Positions 1 through 7,795 of a stretch of 12,891 nt of DNA are shown piece after piece. Location: the NCBI GenBank assembly GCA_016844545.1, contig JAENJC010000104.1, forward strand, positions 1 to 12,891, in the 5' to 3' direction. The translations under genes were made by a program, and so were the position numbers. The notes beneath the pieces were generated by a model. That model searched no databases, was not told the origin of the DNA, and was given only the letters and a program-made list of their open reading frames with translations. The stretch is from Deltaproteobacteria bacterium. GTDB taxonomy: Bacteria; Desulfobacterota; JAENJC01. Each line of letters begins with the position of its first letter. Within the stretch, counting starts at the first letter, position 1.

Positions 1-81
1 ATCCGCTATTATGAGCCATCTCCTGCTGCTGGACACCATCTTTTTACGTATAGATTCCTTTCCTTCCTGCGACTGTTCCAA
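1..81 (-). CDS. 5' start of an unidentified protein, cut by the window edge
   Basis: Only the first 27 codons are present. The reading frame starts with TTG at 81-79 and begins MEQSQEGKESIRKKMV, followed by a more hydrophobic RRWLIIAD at the edge. The start is chosen because a strong Shine-Dalgarno AGGAGGT (89-95 on the complementary strand) lies 7 nt upstream. That Shine-Dalgarno overlaps the stop codon of mrp, so the gene is probably translated in the same transcript as mrp. The basic stretch followed by WLII could be the beginning of a membrane segment or of a Rossmann-like beta strand. The family cannot be identified from this fragment. Confidence 0.6.
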   Translation of the reverse strand, partial: MEQSQEGKESIRKKMVSSSRRWLIIAD

Positions 82-93
82 AATATTGACCTC

Positions 94-1140
94 CTAACAA
101 ATATCTAGCGAACTTACTCTTGCAGCCAGCCTACCCGCTATCTCCATAAATATCTTTGACTGAGGAGACTTAAGGTCTTCTATCACTATCGGCGTGCCTG
201 AGTCGCCGCCTGCCCTGATCTTTGGGTCTATGGGGAGTTCACCCAGAAACGGCACATCCTGCTTTTCAGCAGCGGCAGCTCCCCCACCGTGGCTGAATAT
301 ATCCGTTCTCTCACCACAGTGTGGACACTGGAAGAAGCTCATGTTTTCAACAATGCCGAGGATAGGGACATTGACTTTTTTGAACATGTTTATCCCCCTG
401 ACGACATCGAGAAGGGCCACATCCTGCGGAGTGGTTACAATAACCGCACCGCTTAATGGGACCTTCTGGACAAGGGTCAACTGGACATCCCCTGTTCCGG
501 GAGGAAGGTCTATCAGCAGATAGTCAAGCTCACCCCATTCCACATCGGTAAGAAGCTGCTCCACGGCCTTCATAACCAATGGGCCTCTCCAAATTATTGC
601 CTGCTCCTCAGGTATCAAAAATCCGATGGACATAAGGTGAACGCCGTATTTCTCAATGGGGACCATCTTCTGTCCCCTTATCTCGGGCTTGTCCGTAACT
701 CCCATCATGATCGGTATGCTGGGACCGTATATATCTGTGTCAAGCAATCCCACGCGCGCGCCCGTCTTTGCCAGCGCCACAGCAAGATTAACGCTAACTG
801 TCGATTTGCCCACCCCTCCTTTGCCGCTGGAGATAGCCACAATGTTTTTGACCCCAGGCAGGATATCCCCCTTTTCCTCGACCCTGTGGGTTGTGACCCT
901 TGAGGTAACATCAACATCAACCCCGGAAACACCCGATATACCCTTGACGGCTTCTTCTGATGCCGCCTTCAACTGGGCCTTTAGCGGACACGCAGGGGTT
1001 GTAAGTTCCAGCTTAAATGAGACCCTTCCGCCGTCTATTTTCAACTCCTTTATAAATCCCAGAGAAACCACATCCCTGTTAAGATCCGGGTCCATAACAG
1101 ATCTCAGGGCGTCCAACACCTTTTCTTCAGTAATAGCCAT
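94..1140 (-). CDS. mrp: Mrp/ApbC/NBP35-family Fe-S cluster carrier P-loop ATPase
   Basis: The 348-residue protein belongs to the Mrp/Nbp35 family, cytoplasmic ATPases that carry and transfer Fe-S clusters to apoproteins. Residues about 4-85 form the MIP18/DUF59 domain (MDPDLNRDVVSLGFI). The deviant Walker A GKGGVGKST is at about 106-114, the switch-like LLDTDIYGP at 132-140, DLPPGTGDVQ at 211-220, and the cluster-ligand CPHC at 272-275. Length and domain order are normal, so it looks intact. The start is placed at ATG 1140 because GGAGGG lies 4 nt upstream (1145-1150); an in-frame TTG at 1152 would put that Shine-Dalgarno inside the gene. A 198-bp leader separates it from ksgA and holds its own promoter candidate and a hairpin, so it may be transcribed separately as well as by read-through. 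Confidence 0.95.
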   Translation of the reverse strand: MAITEEKVLDALRSVMDPDLNRDVVSLGFIKELKIDGGRVSFKLELTTPACPLKAQLKAASEEAVKGISGVSGVDVDVTSRVTTHRVEEKGDILPGVKNIVAISSGKGGVGKSTVSVNLAVALAKTGARVGLLDTDIYGPSIPIMMGVTDKPEIRGQKMVPIEKYGVHLMSIGFLIPEEQAIIWRGPLVMKAVEQLLTDVEWGELDYLLIDLPPGTGDVQLTLVQKVPLSGAVIVTTPQDVALLDVVRGINMFKKVNVPILGIVENMSFFQCPHCGERTDIFSHGGGAAAAEKQDVPFLGELPIDPKIRAGGDSGTPIVIEDLKSPQSKIFMEIAGRLAARVSSLDIC

Positions 1141-1165
1141 CGGTCCCTCCAATTAATACCAATTC

Positions 1166-1191
1166 GCATTCAAATGATAAGGCTTGAATGC
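1166..1191 (-). promoter_or_regulatory. Hairpin in the mrp leader
   Basis: GCATTCAA (1166-1173) and TTGAATGC (1184-1191) are exact 8-bp inverted arms around a 10-nt loop, about 26 nt upstream of the mrp start. A second small palindrome, GGTATAATACC (1195-1205), lies just outside it. The position in the untranslated leader suggests an RNA structure or a protein site. It has no U-tract typical of a terminator. The function is inferred. Confidence 0.4.
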
Positions 1192-1221
1192 TCAGGTATA
1201 ATACCAAGTAAGCTTTCTATA

Positions 1222-1249
1222 ATTCTATTAATTTAATGTTTGAAAGCAA
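1222..1249 (-). promoter_or_regulatory. Candidate sigma70 promoter for mrp
   Basis: On the minus strand TTGCTT (1249-1244) and TAGAAT (1227-1222) are separated by 16 bp. This would give a leader of roughly 75 nt containing the 1166-1191 hairpin. The boxes are 4/6 matches in an AT-rich stretch, so the call is weak. Confidence 0.3.
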
Positions 1250-1338
1250 CTTGATATAAACAGGATTCACCATTTACCATAAGAACCATCATGGCGTCAA
1301 ATCATATCCGTCTTTAAAAGATATTCTTATGATAAGCG

Positions 1339-2117
1339 TCATGGTTTAATCGAGGCAACGGAATTTGAGAGGTTGGAAAACTCGGATAAGGTCAGGGTCT
1401 CTCCCCTCCTTGAACCATCTATATTTGCCCTCTTTAATGCTGACTCCACATCCTCCTTTGGGAGGCTCAGGCCGGAACTCAGTGCATTCAGCAGGGTCTT
1501 CCTCCTCTGGCCAAAGGCGGCCTTTACCACCTTCAGCATAAGCTCCTCGTCATCTGTCTTTACAGAAGGCTCTGCAAGGATCTCAAGCCTTACAACGGCG
1601 GAGTCAACCTTTGGGGGCGGGGTGAATGCGTAAGGGGAGACCTTGAAAAGGAGGGACGGCGCTGTGTAAAGCTGGGCATAGATGGAGAGGATGCCGTAGT
1701 CCTTTGTGCATGGTTTGGCTACAAGCCTGTCGGCAACCTCTTTCTGGAACATCAGGGTCATGGATGAAATGTATTCTTTTCCCTCAAGGAGCCTGAAGAG
1801 TACTGGAGTGGATATATTGTAGGGAAGGTTGGCCACAACCCTGATCTTCCTGCCGACCCTTTCAAACAAGCCACCTATGTCAAATTTAAGGACATCGGCA
1901 TTTATAATCTCAACATTATTTTCTGCGAACTTCTCTGAAAGGATCGAGCAAAGCTCGCGGTCCAGCTCAACTGCTATAACCCTCTCTGCTTTTTGAGAAA
2001 CCCTATCTCAAGGACAATGTCATCCTTCGAGACTCCGGCCCCGTCAACTATCTTGCGGATTATATTCTGGTCTCTAAGGAAGTGCTGACCGAAACGTTTT
2101 TTTGGAATAACCATCAT
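1339..2117 (-). pseudogene. ksgA: 16S rRNA dimethyladenosine transferase (KsgA/RsmA), disrupted in the SAM motif
   Basis: KsgA dimethylates two adjacent adenines near the 3' end of 16S rRNA. The gene starts at ATG 2117 or 2114 with the canonical MVIPKKRFGQHFLRDQNII and runs to VLEIG at about 2003. There the expected PGxGxLT glycine loop is absent. The frame continues FLKKQRGL and stops at TAG 1976-1974. One base out of frame the family sequence resumes as AERVIAVELDRELCSIL, through the catalytic NLPYNIST motif and the PPPKVDSAV segment, to a normal C-terminus at 1339. About 9 codons plus one base appear lost at roughly 1990-2003. The downstream frame has an internal ATG at 1869, but starting there would leave out the SAM-binding domain. 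No clear Shine-Dalgarno precedes the start, and rng ends 22 bp upstream. Either a genuine pseudogene or an assembly error would explain this. Confidence 0.85.
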
Positions 2118-2139
2118 ATTAGGATTAGAGGGATAAGGA

Positions 2140-3660
2140 TTAGATTCCTGTTATCTCGTACTGCTCCTGATGGAATGTGTTTCTGGCCTTTATGATGATC
2201 TTCTTTCCAAGCAACGTCTCAAGCTCTTCAACACCCTGACTTTCCTCATCGTATAAAATGTCCGCTATCTCCGGGTTCACTGAGATCATAATCTTGTCGC
2301 CAGGAAGCTCAATGTTATCGCGCCTCACTGCCCTAAAAATCCCGTAACAGATAGTGCTCTTTGACTTTATCCTTCCCCTTCCATCGCAGTACGGGCATGG
2401 CTCGCAAAGGGCCTGGTTCAGGCTCTCCCTCACCCTCTTCCTTGTCATCTCAATCAGGCCAAATTCCGATATCTTCAATATGTTCGTCCTGGCCTTGTCC
2501 TTCTTCAGGGCCTCCATCAGGGCATTGTATACCTTTTCCCTGTTTGCGGGCTTGTCCATGTCTATGAAGTCTATGATTATTATGCCGCCAAGGTTTCTAA
2601 GACGGAGCTGGTAAGCCACCTCCTTGACCGCCTCCAGGTTGGTCTTGAGCACCGTGTCTTCGAGCTTCTTTTTACCGGTATACCTGCCTGTATTGACGTC
2701 AATGGCGGCCAGGGCCTCGGTCTGGTCAATGATTATATACCCTCCGGACTTGAGCCAGACCCTTTTTCCCAGAGCCCTGCTTATCTCAAGCTCTATCCCG
2801 AAGGCATCGAATATAGGCTCATTCCTGTCGAAAAGCTCCACATACCCGGAAAGCTTTGGCATGAAGGTATTCACAAACTCCATGGCCTTCGCGTACTCCT
2901 TCGGGGAGTCGATGACCAGACGGGATATATCTGTGGAGAACATGTCCCTTATGACCCTCAGGGTAAGGTTCAGCTCCGAGTGGATTAACGATGGGGCAGG
3001 TGCGCTTTCCCTTTTTTTCTGAATGCTGTCCCACAGCTTGACAAGATAATCCATGTCAGCCTTCAGGTCATCTTCGCTCTTCCCCTCACTCACCGTCCTG
3101 ACAATAAACCCAGTTCCAGGGGGCTTCATCCTAAGGAGAATCTCCTTCAGCCTTCTTCTCTCCTTATCGTCCTCAATCCTCCTCGATACCCCCACATGGT
3201 CTACAGTTGGGGTAAAGACGAGGTGCCTTCCAGCCAGGGACAGATGGGATGTTATCCTGGCTCCCTTAGCGCCGAGAGGCTCCTTTGATACCTGGACAAG
3301 TATCTCCTGCCCCTCTTTTAAAAGGTCCTCAATCGGAACAGACGCGGCAGATGTGAACCTGGCAGGGGCAAACTCAGATTCAAACTCTATCCCCTCGTCC
3401 CCCTCTTTCATAAATACCTCGTATTCGTCCAGCTCTTCCCTTACGTCCGTGACATAGAGAAAGGCGGTCCTTTCAAGCCCGATATCCACAAAGGCCGCCT
3501 GCATGCCTGGAAGTATCTTTACCACCTTCCCTTTGTAAATGTTCCCAAATATGCCGAGGTCGCTGCTCCTCTCCACGAAAAGCTCGGAGACCACGCCGTT
3601 CTCGAGGAGGGCAATCCTTGTCTCATATGATGGCGCGTTTATTATCAGTTCATTTGACAT
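2140..3660 (-). CDS. rng: Ribonuclease E/G family endoribonuclease
   Basis: The 506-residue protein matches the RNase G/E catalytic core, which cuts single-stranded AU-rich RNA and matures rRNA and mRNA. An S1 RNA-binding segment begins near residue 38 (FGNIYKGKVVKILPGMQAAFVDIG). The DNase I-like catalytic region carries AAIDVNTG (Asp about 320) and IIIIDFIDMD (Asp about 363), the two metal-binding acidic residues of the family. The zinc-link CxxCPYC is at about 418-424. The length matches RNase G rather than full RNase E, since there is no long disordered C-terminal scaffold. ATG 3660 is supported by AAGGAG 5 nt upstream. The gene overlaps the end of galT by 11 bp, indicating translational coupling. 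Confidence 0.95.
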   Translation of the reverse strand: MSNELIINAPSYETRIALLENGVVSELFVERSSDLGIFGNIYKGKVVKILPGMQAAFVDIGLERTAFLYVTDVREELDEYEVFMKEGDEGIEFESEFAPARFTSAASVPIEDLLKEGQEILVQVSKEPLGAKGARITSHLSLAGRHLVFTPTVDHVGVSRRIEDDKERRRLKEILLRMKPPGTGFIVRTVSEGKSEDDLKADMDYLVKLWDSIQKKRESAPAPSLIHSELNLTLRVIRDMFSTDISRLVIDSPKEYAKAMEFVNTFMPKLSGYVELFDRNEPIFDAFGIELEISRALGKRVWLKSGGYIIIDQTEALAAIDVNTGRYTGKKKLEDTVLKTNLEAVKEVAYQLRLRNLGGIIIIDFIDMDKPANREKVYNALMEALKKDKARTNILKISEFGLIEMTRKRVRESLNQALCEPCPYCDGRGRIKSKSTICYGIFRAVRRDNIELPGDKIMISVNPEIADILYDEESQGVEELETLLGKKIIIKARNTFHQEQYEITGI

Positions 3661-4645
3661 CTATGCTCCTTAGGAACTCTGCGCTGTCCTCAGGCAGAGC
3701 CATATTTATATACATTCCGGTTCCCATCTCAAATCCAGATGTCTGGTAAACCCTTGGCACTATGCTCAGGTACCAGTGGAAGAATTCAACATTTCCGATG
3801 ATGGGCCTCATTGAACGTATTGTATAATTAAAATCAGGATTATCAAGACCAAAATACACCTTTCCCAAGGTGGTCTTCATGATCCTGGCCAGGTCATTTA
3901 TCTCTTCGTCTGTTATCCCTTCAAAGGAGGGGTTGTGCCTCCTGGGGAATACCCATATATGAAAAGGGGAGAGGGCTGCATACGGGATAAATGCAACGAA
4001 GTGCTCCGTCTCCATTATTATCCTTGCTCCTTCCTGCAACTCATCCTTGAGGGTCTTACACATGAGGCAGTCGCCGGTGTCGTCAAAAAAACGTATGGCC
4101 TCATCCATCCTCATCCTGACCTGGATGGGTGTCACAGGCAACCCTACCAGCTGGGAGTGGGGGTGCTCGATGGACGTTCCCGCCCTTTCCCCCTGGTTTT
4201 TAAATATTATGACATGCTCCACCCTCGGGTCTTTGTAGGCCTCCACAAACCTCTCCCTGTACACCCTGAGGATATCCTCCACCTGGTTTAGAGGAAGGAT
4301 GGCTGTGGTCATATTATGAAAGGACGTCTCGACAATGACCTCATGGATACCCACCCCGCTTAAAGTCCTCTTAATGCCGCCGTTTTCCCGCGTTCTTTCT
4401 CCTTCAAGGGAAAGGGCCGAAAACTTGTTGGGCATGACCCTGATCTTCCACCCCTTTTCGTCCTTAAGGGAGAACGTCTCAGAAGGGGTCCTTTTCTCAT
4501 TTCCAGGGCAGAAGGGGCAAGTCTCGGAAAAAGGCGGAAGGGTCGGCCTCTCGGATTTTACCCTGAAGTCCTCTGGCCTCTTGGCCCTTTCTTTGGCAAT
4601 AATAACCCACTCACGTGTTATAAGGTTTAATCGTAGTTCAGACAT
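3650..4645 (-). CDS. galT: Galactose-1-phosphate uridylyltransferase
   Basis: GalT of the Leloir pathway exchanges UMP between UDP-glucose and galactose-1-phosphate; related HIT-superfamily enzymes use other hexose or ADP substrates, so substrate specificity is inferred. The 331-residue protein has the N-terminal RLNLITREWVIIAKERAKRP, zinc-binding CPFC (about 43-46), the catalytic HPHSQ (about 161-165, with nucleophile His 163), a second CLMC (about 193-196), and the C-terminal FPRRHNPSFE and HWYLSIVPR segments. ATG 4645 is preferred: GGGGGT lies just upstream, while the in-frame ATG at 4657 has no Shine-Dalgarno. The gene overlaps rng by 11 bp. Between it and the upstream radical SAM gene lies a heptad-repeat hairpin. 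No other galactose genes are visible. Confidence 0.9.
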   Translation of the reverse strand: MSELRLNLITREWVIIAKERAKRPEDFRVKSERPTLPPFSETCPFCPGNEKRTPSETFSLKDEKGWKIRVMPNKFSALSLEGERTRENGGIKRTLSGVGIHEVIVETSFHNMTTAILPLNQVEDILRVYRERFVEAYKDPRVEHVIIFKNQGERAGTSIEHPHSQLVGLPVTPIQVRMRMDEAIRFFDDTGDCLMCKTLKDELQEGARIIMETEHFVAFIPYAALSPFHIWVFPRRHNPSFEGITDEEINDLARIMKTTLGKVYFGLDNPDFNYTIRSMRPIIGNVEFFHWYLSIVPRVYQTSGFEMGTGMYINMALPEDSAEFLRSIDVK

Positions 4646-4660
4646 AATGACCCCCATGTT

Positions 4661-4726
4661 AGTGGTCGGTGGCCAGTGGCCGGTGGTCGGATTTTACTGA
4701 CCCCTGACCACTGATCCCTGACCACT
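4661..4726. repeat. Heptameric-repeat hairpin between the radical SAM gene and galT
   Basis: Four 7-bp units on the plus strand (AGTGGTC, GGTGGCC, AGTGGCC, GGTGGTC; 4661-4688) face four inverted units (GACCCCT, GACCACT, GATCCCT, GACCACT; 4699-4726) across a 10-bp spacer. The arms can fold into a long imperfect stem. It fills almost the whole gap between the two genes. It could attenuate or stabilise the transcript, but its reappearance inside the neighbouring gene suggests a spreading repeat rather than a dedicated terminator. Confidence 0.8.
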
Positions 4727-4727
4727 T

Positions 4728-7169
4728 TTATAAATATGTTCTTGTCTTTACGATCCTCAGCAACTTTGTTTCTTCATTCCCAAGTCCAAAAAGGGTCTGC
4801 ATAAGCTCACCCGGCTTTATGCCCCCTTCCGTTCCGCTCTTTATGGTCATCAATATTTTATTGTCCACACTATCAAGCTGCTCAATCAGAGGCCTTATGT
4901 CATACTCCTTCCCAGTCCGTTCTTTTTTAAACAGAAACATCTCTTTTTCCATAAAGTCTTTTGAAATCCCTGACCCCTGCCCCCCGACCCCCGACCACTT
5001 TATCTCGTAGTCCGCCTTTGTAACCGCCGATGTAACGGCAGGGGATGCCATTGGAACATCAATGGCCCTTTCTATTCTGATCCCTTCAGGAAGCTGCAGA
5101 TTCAGTCTGTCCCTTGCCTCGTCAGACGCCATGTATCCCTCTATCTCAATATCGGCAAACTCCTCCAGAGACTCCATTCCAAGCGATATTGGAGGAGAGA
5201 AGGTTATCTTTGGCGCAGGATGAAAACCTGCCGAATAACGCACAGGGATACCTGCCCTTCTGACCGCCCTTGCAAAGACACTCGCCAGTTCCAGGTGCCC
5301 AAGGAACCTGGCGTCTTCCATCTTAGAGTATGTAAGACGTATCCGGCGCATAGCAAGGATCTGTCCTGGCTTGAGAAGCGGCCTTGGACGCCTCCTGATC
5401 TCACCTTCCCCAATCCTGTTTTTTATCGTCTTGAAGTCACAGAGACCGCACCCCGTACACTCATCATATCGGCAGTCTGGAGTAAATACAACATCATAGC
5501 TCCTCTTTGCCTCAAGTTTCTGATATTTCTTTGAAACACCTGAGTCTATGTGGTCCCAGGGCAGGGTTTCCTCCATCACCCTTTTTCTGAGATAAAAGAG
5601 CGGGTCTATTCCGCAATCCTCAAACGCCCTTTGCCAGAGGTTGAACCGGAATACCTCCCCCCACCCGTCGAACCTGCACCCAAGCTCGAAGGCCCTCGCT
5701 ATGACCTTTGACAGCCTCCTGTCCCCTCTGGCGAAGACCCCCTCCAACTCACTCATGGCAGGTTCATGCCATTTGAAGGTCACCCTGTTCTTCTTCAGCT
5801 CGCGCCTTAGGAGGTCGTGCCTCCTCCTTGTCTCGTTAAGGCCTATCTGCTCTTCCCACTGGAAAGGGGTATGGGGCTTAGGGACAAAGGTCGCAACAGA
5901 TGCGGTTACGTTCTTCCCCCCGGCCTTTCTGGCAATTTTCAGGGCCTTGCCGGAAAGTTCGGCGATGGCCATTAAATCTTCATCCGTCTCTGTCGGAAGG
6001 CCTATCATGAAATAGAGTTTTATCGACTCCCATCCTGCCTCAAATACCTGCTGGGCGGACTTCAGGAGGTCCTCCTCCGTTATCCCCTTGTTAATCACAT
6101 CCCTGAGCCTCTCGCTACCTGCCTCCGGGGCCATCGTGAACCCTGTCTTCCTCACCCGCTTTATCTCAGATATCAGCTCAGGGGTCATCGTGTCTACCCT
6201 CATGGAAGGAAGGGATATGGCGATCCTTTCATCTGAATATCTGTCCATAAGATTGGCAAGGAGATCACTTATACATGAGTAATCCCCTGTAGAAAGGGAA
6301 AGGAGAGAAAGGTCCTCATACCCTGTAGAACGCAGCGCCTTCTCTGCTATCTCCTGAATTTTTTCCGGCGTCCTCTCCCTCGTAGGCCTGTATATCATCC
6401 CTGCCTGGCAGAACCTGCACCCCCTGGTGCATCCGCGCGTTACCTCCAGGGTCACCCTGTCATGGACTATCTCCATAAATGGGACTATGGGCATGTCTGG
6501 ATATGGGACGGTATTGAGGTCTGCGACTATCCTCTTTTCGACCTTTGGATAGTCATCATATTTTGGCCTTATCTCCCTTACAGTGTTGTCTTTGTTATAG
6601 TAGACATCGAAAAAAGACGGGACATACACCCCCTTAATCTCCGCCAATGACCGTAAGAGGCGCAACTTCCCACCTTCGCATCCTCTCAACTTCCAGTTCC
6701 TGTATCTCTCTACCATCTCAGGAAAGGCCTCTTCCCCGTCACCTATCAGCACAGCATCCAGAAAATCGGCCACAGCCTCCGGGTTAAAGACACATGGCCC
6801 TCCTGCGATAACCAGAGGAAAGGACTCATCCCTCTCAGCAGCCCATATAGGGATACCGGCCAGGTCCATCATATTCAGCATGTATTCCAGGGAGGAAAGT
6901 GGAAGACCTCTTTCCCTGAGGAGCTTCTCCATATCGATCCAGGGGGCATATACCCGCTCTGCCGCGACCCTGGGGATACTGTTCAATATGTGATATAGGA
7001 TATGGAGTCCCTGATGCGACATCCCAACTTCATATACGTCAGGAAATGCCAGAGCGATCCTGACATCTACCTTATCGAGATCTTTATGTATGGAGTTGAC
7101 TTCATTGCCAAGGTAGCGGCTCGGCTTGCTGACGAGGGGCAGGAGGTATTTAAAAGACGGGTTGTTCAT
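4728..7169 (-). CDS. Radical SAM protein with B12-binding-like N-terminus and C-terminal DUF2344 (TIGR03960/TIGR03936 type)
   Basis: The 813-residue protein combines three parts. Residues about 1-215 resemble the B12-binding-like region (LPLVSKPSRYLGNE, LAFPDVYEVGMSHQG, VIAGGPCVFNPE). The radical SAM core follows, with the cluster motif CTRGCRFC (Cys 247, 251, 254). From about 645 comes a DUF2344 domain (RIRLTYSKMEDARFLGHLEL, YSAGFHPAPKITFSPP). A Cys cluster CRYDECTGCGLC precedes DUF2344. The family is widely found beside RNase G, as here; its reaction is, to my knowledge, not settled, and an RNA-modification role is inference from context. Two oddities stand out: about 23 family residues seem missing after LSSLE (residue 96), and residues 724-735 (SGVGGQGSGIS) are encoded by a heptad repeat. 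No Shine-Dalgarno is visible, but the start fits the family N-terminus. Confidence 0.9.
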   Translation of the reverse strand: MNNPSFKYLLPLVSKPSRYLGNEVNSIHKDLDKVDVRIALAFPDVYEVGMSHQGLHILYHILNSIPRVAAERVYAPWIDMEKLLRERGLPLSSLEYMLNMMDLAGIPIWAAERDESFPLVIAGGPCVFNPEAVADFLDAVLIGDGEEAFPEMVERYRNWKLRGCEGGKLRLLRSLAEIKGVYVPSFFDVYYNKDNTVREIRPKYDDYPKVEKRIVADLNTVPYPDMPIVPFMEIVHDRVTLEVTRGCTRGCRFCQAGMIYRPTRERTPEKIQEIAEKALRSTGYEDLSLLSLSTGDYSCISDLLANLMDRYSDERIAISLPSMRVDTMTPELISEIKRVRKTGFTMAPEAGSERLRDVINKGITEEDLLKSAQQVFEAGWESIKLYFMIGLPTETDEDLMAIAELSGKALKIARKAGGKNVTASVATFVPKPHTPFQWEEQIGLNETRRRHDLLRRELKKNRVTFKWHEPAMSELEGVFARGDRRLSKVIARAFELGCRFDGWGEVFRFNLWQRAFEDCGIDPLFYLRKRVMEETLPWDHIDSGVSKKYQKLEAKRSYDVVFTPDCRYDECTGCGLCDFKTIKNRIGEGEIRRRPRPLLKPGQILAMRRIRLTYSKMEDARFLGHLELASVFARAVRRAGIPVRYSAGFHPAPKITFSPPISLGMESLEEFADIEIEGYMASDEARDRLNLQLPEGIRIERAIDVPMASPAVTSAVTKADYEIKWSGVGGQGSGISKDFMEKEMFLFKKERTGKEYDIRPLIEQLDSVDNKILMTIKSGTEGGIKPGELMQTLFGLGNEETKLLRIVKTRTYL
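4965..4999 (-). repeat. Heptad repeat inserted in frame in the radical SAM gene
   Basis: Five consecutive 7-bp units read on the minus strand as AGTGGTC, GGGGGTC, GGGGGGC, AGGGGTC, AGGGATT. They have the same register and consensus as the arms of the hairpin at 4661-4726. They encode the low-complexity SGVGGQGSGIS inside the DUF2344 region while the reading frame stays open. Confidence 0.8.
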
Positions 7170-7221
7170 GTATTGTTTGTATCATAAGGAGACACCTATG
7201 TCTATTAAATCATTCCCTCTT

Positions 7222-7500
7222 TTACCTATGCCGCTTCTGCATCTCTTCCTTATGAAACTTCTGATACAGGACATCCCACTCCCTGCTTCCAGCAGGAATA
7301 TTCCTGGAATATGAAGATATCTTGTTTCTGACAATCGTATCCACCTCGTCCTCGACCTTCAGATAGTTGGCAATGCCTCTCTTTATCTCATCAACCACCT
7401 TGTGTTCCTCGTTCTCGTCATAATCTATCAATTCGTCCTTCCACAACCCGTCGGTCACCAGGTGGGAGATATGGCTAATCCTGTCTTCGCTTAGTTTCAT
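7222..7500 (-). CDS. DUF507 family protein (second of a pair)
   Basis: The 92-residue protein begins MKLSEDRISHISHLVTDGLW and contains YLKVEDEVDTIVRNKI and a C-terminal SREWDVLYQKFHKEEM, the hallmarks of DUF507, a small cytoplasmic family of unknown function. It is mostly helical and charged, with no membrane segment. Its ATG overlaps the TGA of the upstream DUF507 gene (ATGA), so the two are translationally coupled and may form a heteromer. The radical SAM gene begins 52 bp downstream. Confidence 0.9.
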   Translation of the reverse strand: MKLSEDRISHISHLVTDGLWKDELIDYDENEEHKVVDEIKRGIANYLKVEDEVDTIVRNKISSYSRNIPAGSREWDVLYQKFHKEEMQKRHR

Positions 7501-7778
7501 ATGGTCAGGTCCCTCTCTTTTACAAGTTTTTCCTTTATCTTGTTGAACATCTTCATATACTCCAGCTTGCCGCTCTTGAAATCGGCTTCATAGGTCTCAA
7601 GGAACTTTTTGACCTCCCTATCCAGCTCCTCCTCCACCATCAAATCCTTAGTAATTATCTCTACAATCCGATGCAGCACCTTATCTTCCGGGACATTGAC
7701 GGTCACCATATCCATCCCCTTCAGCTTTTTCAGTATAACCTTTGAAATCTCTTCTGTCTGTTGCTTTGTAAGCCTCAT
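7497..7778 (-). CDS. DUF507 family protein (first of a pair)
   Basis: The 93-residue protein (MRLTKQQTEEISKVILKKLK) contains LMVEEELDREVKKFLETY and a C-terminal LEYMKMFNKIKEKLVKERD, matching the layout of its DUF507 neighbour but diverged from it. This looks like an old tandem duplication. The start at ATG 7778 is supported by GGAGG (7784-7788) 5 nt upstream; a longer in-frame extension to 7796 has no such signal and would run into the -10 box. It is the first gene of the minus-strand cluster, behind a strong promoter candidate. The function is unknown. Confidence 0.88.
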   Translation of the reverse strand: MRLTKQQTEEISKVILKKLKGMDMVTVNVPEDKVLHRIVEIITKDLMVEEELDREVKKFLETYEADFKSGKLEYMKMFNKIKEKLVKERDLTI

Positions 7779-7795
7779 TTGTGCCTCCGGTCTCA

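Noticed and set aside
1141..1152. TTG start 12 nt upstream of mrp
   Set aside because: It would put the GGAGGG Shine-Dalgarno inside the coding region; ATG 1140 fits better.
656..1156. Long plus-strand open frame opposite mrp
   Set aside because: Mirror frame of the well-supported mrp gene, with no family resemblance and no start signal.
1990..2003. Programmed -1 frameshift making a full-length KsgA
   Set aside because: The A-run could allow slippage, but the restored protein would still lack the SAM-binding glycine loop, so a designed frameshift is unlikely.
2121..2143. AGGATTAG direct repeat (2121-2128, 2136-2143) between rng and ksgA
   Set aside because: Only 8 bp, one pair, partly within the rng stop; too short to support a regulatory call.
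4646..4657. Earlier ATG for galT at 4657
   Set aside because: No Shine-Dalgarno upstream; the GGGGGT between the two ATGs fits the start at 4645, which also matches the family N-terminus.
4661..4999. CRISPR-like array from the heptad units
   Set aside because: The units are 7 bp with no spacers, partly inverted and partly coding; there are no cas genes.
7198..7314. Plus-strand ORF starting ATG at 7198 behind AAGGAG
   Set aside because: Only 38 codons; it lies antisense to the clear DUF507 gene for most of its length, and its product shows no recognisable pattern.
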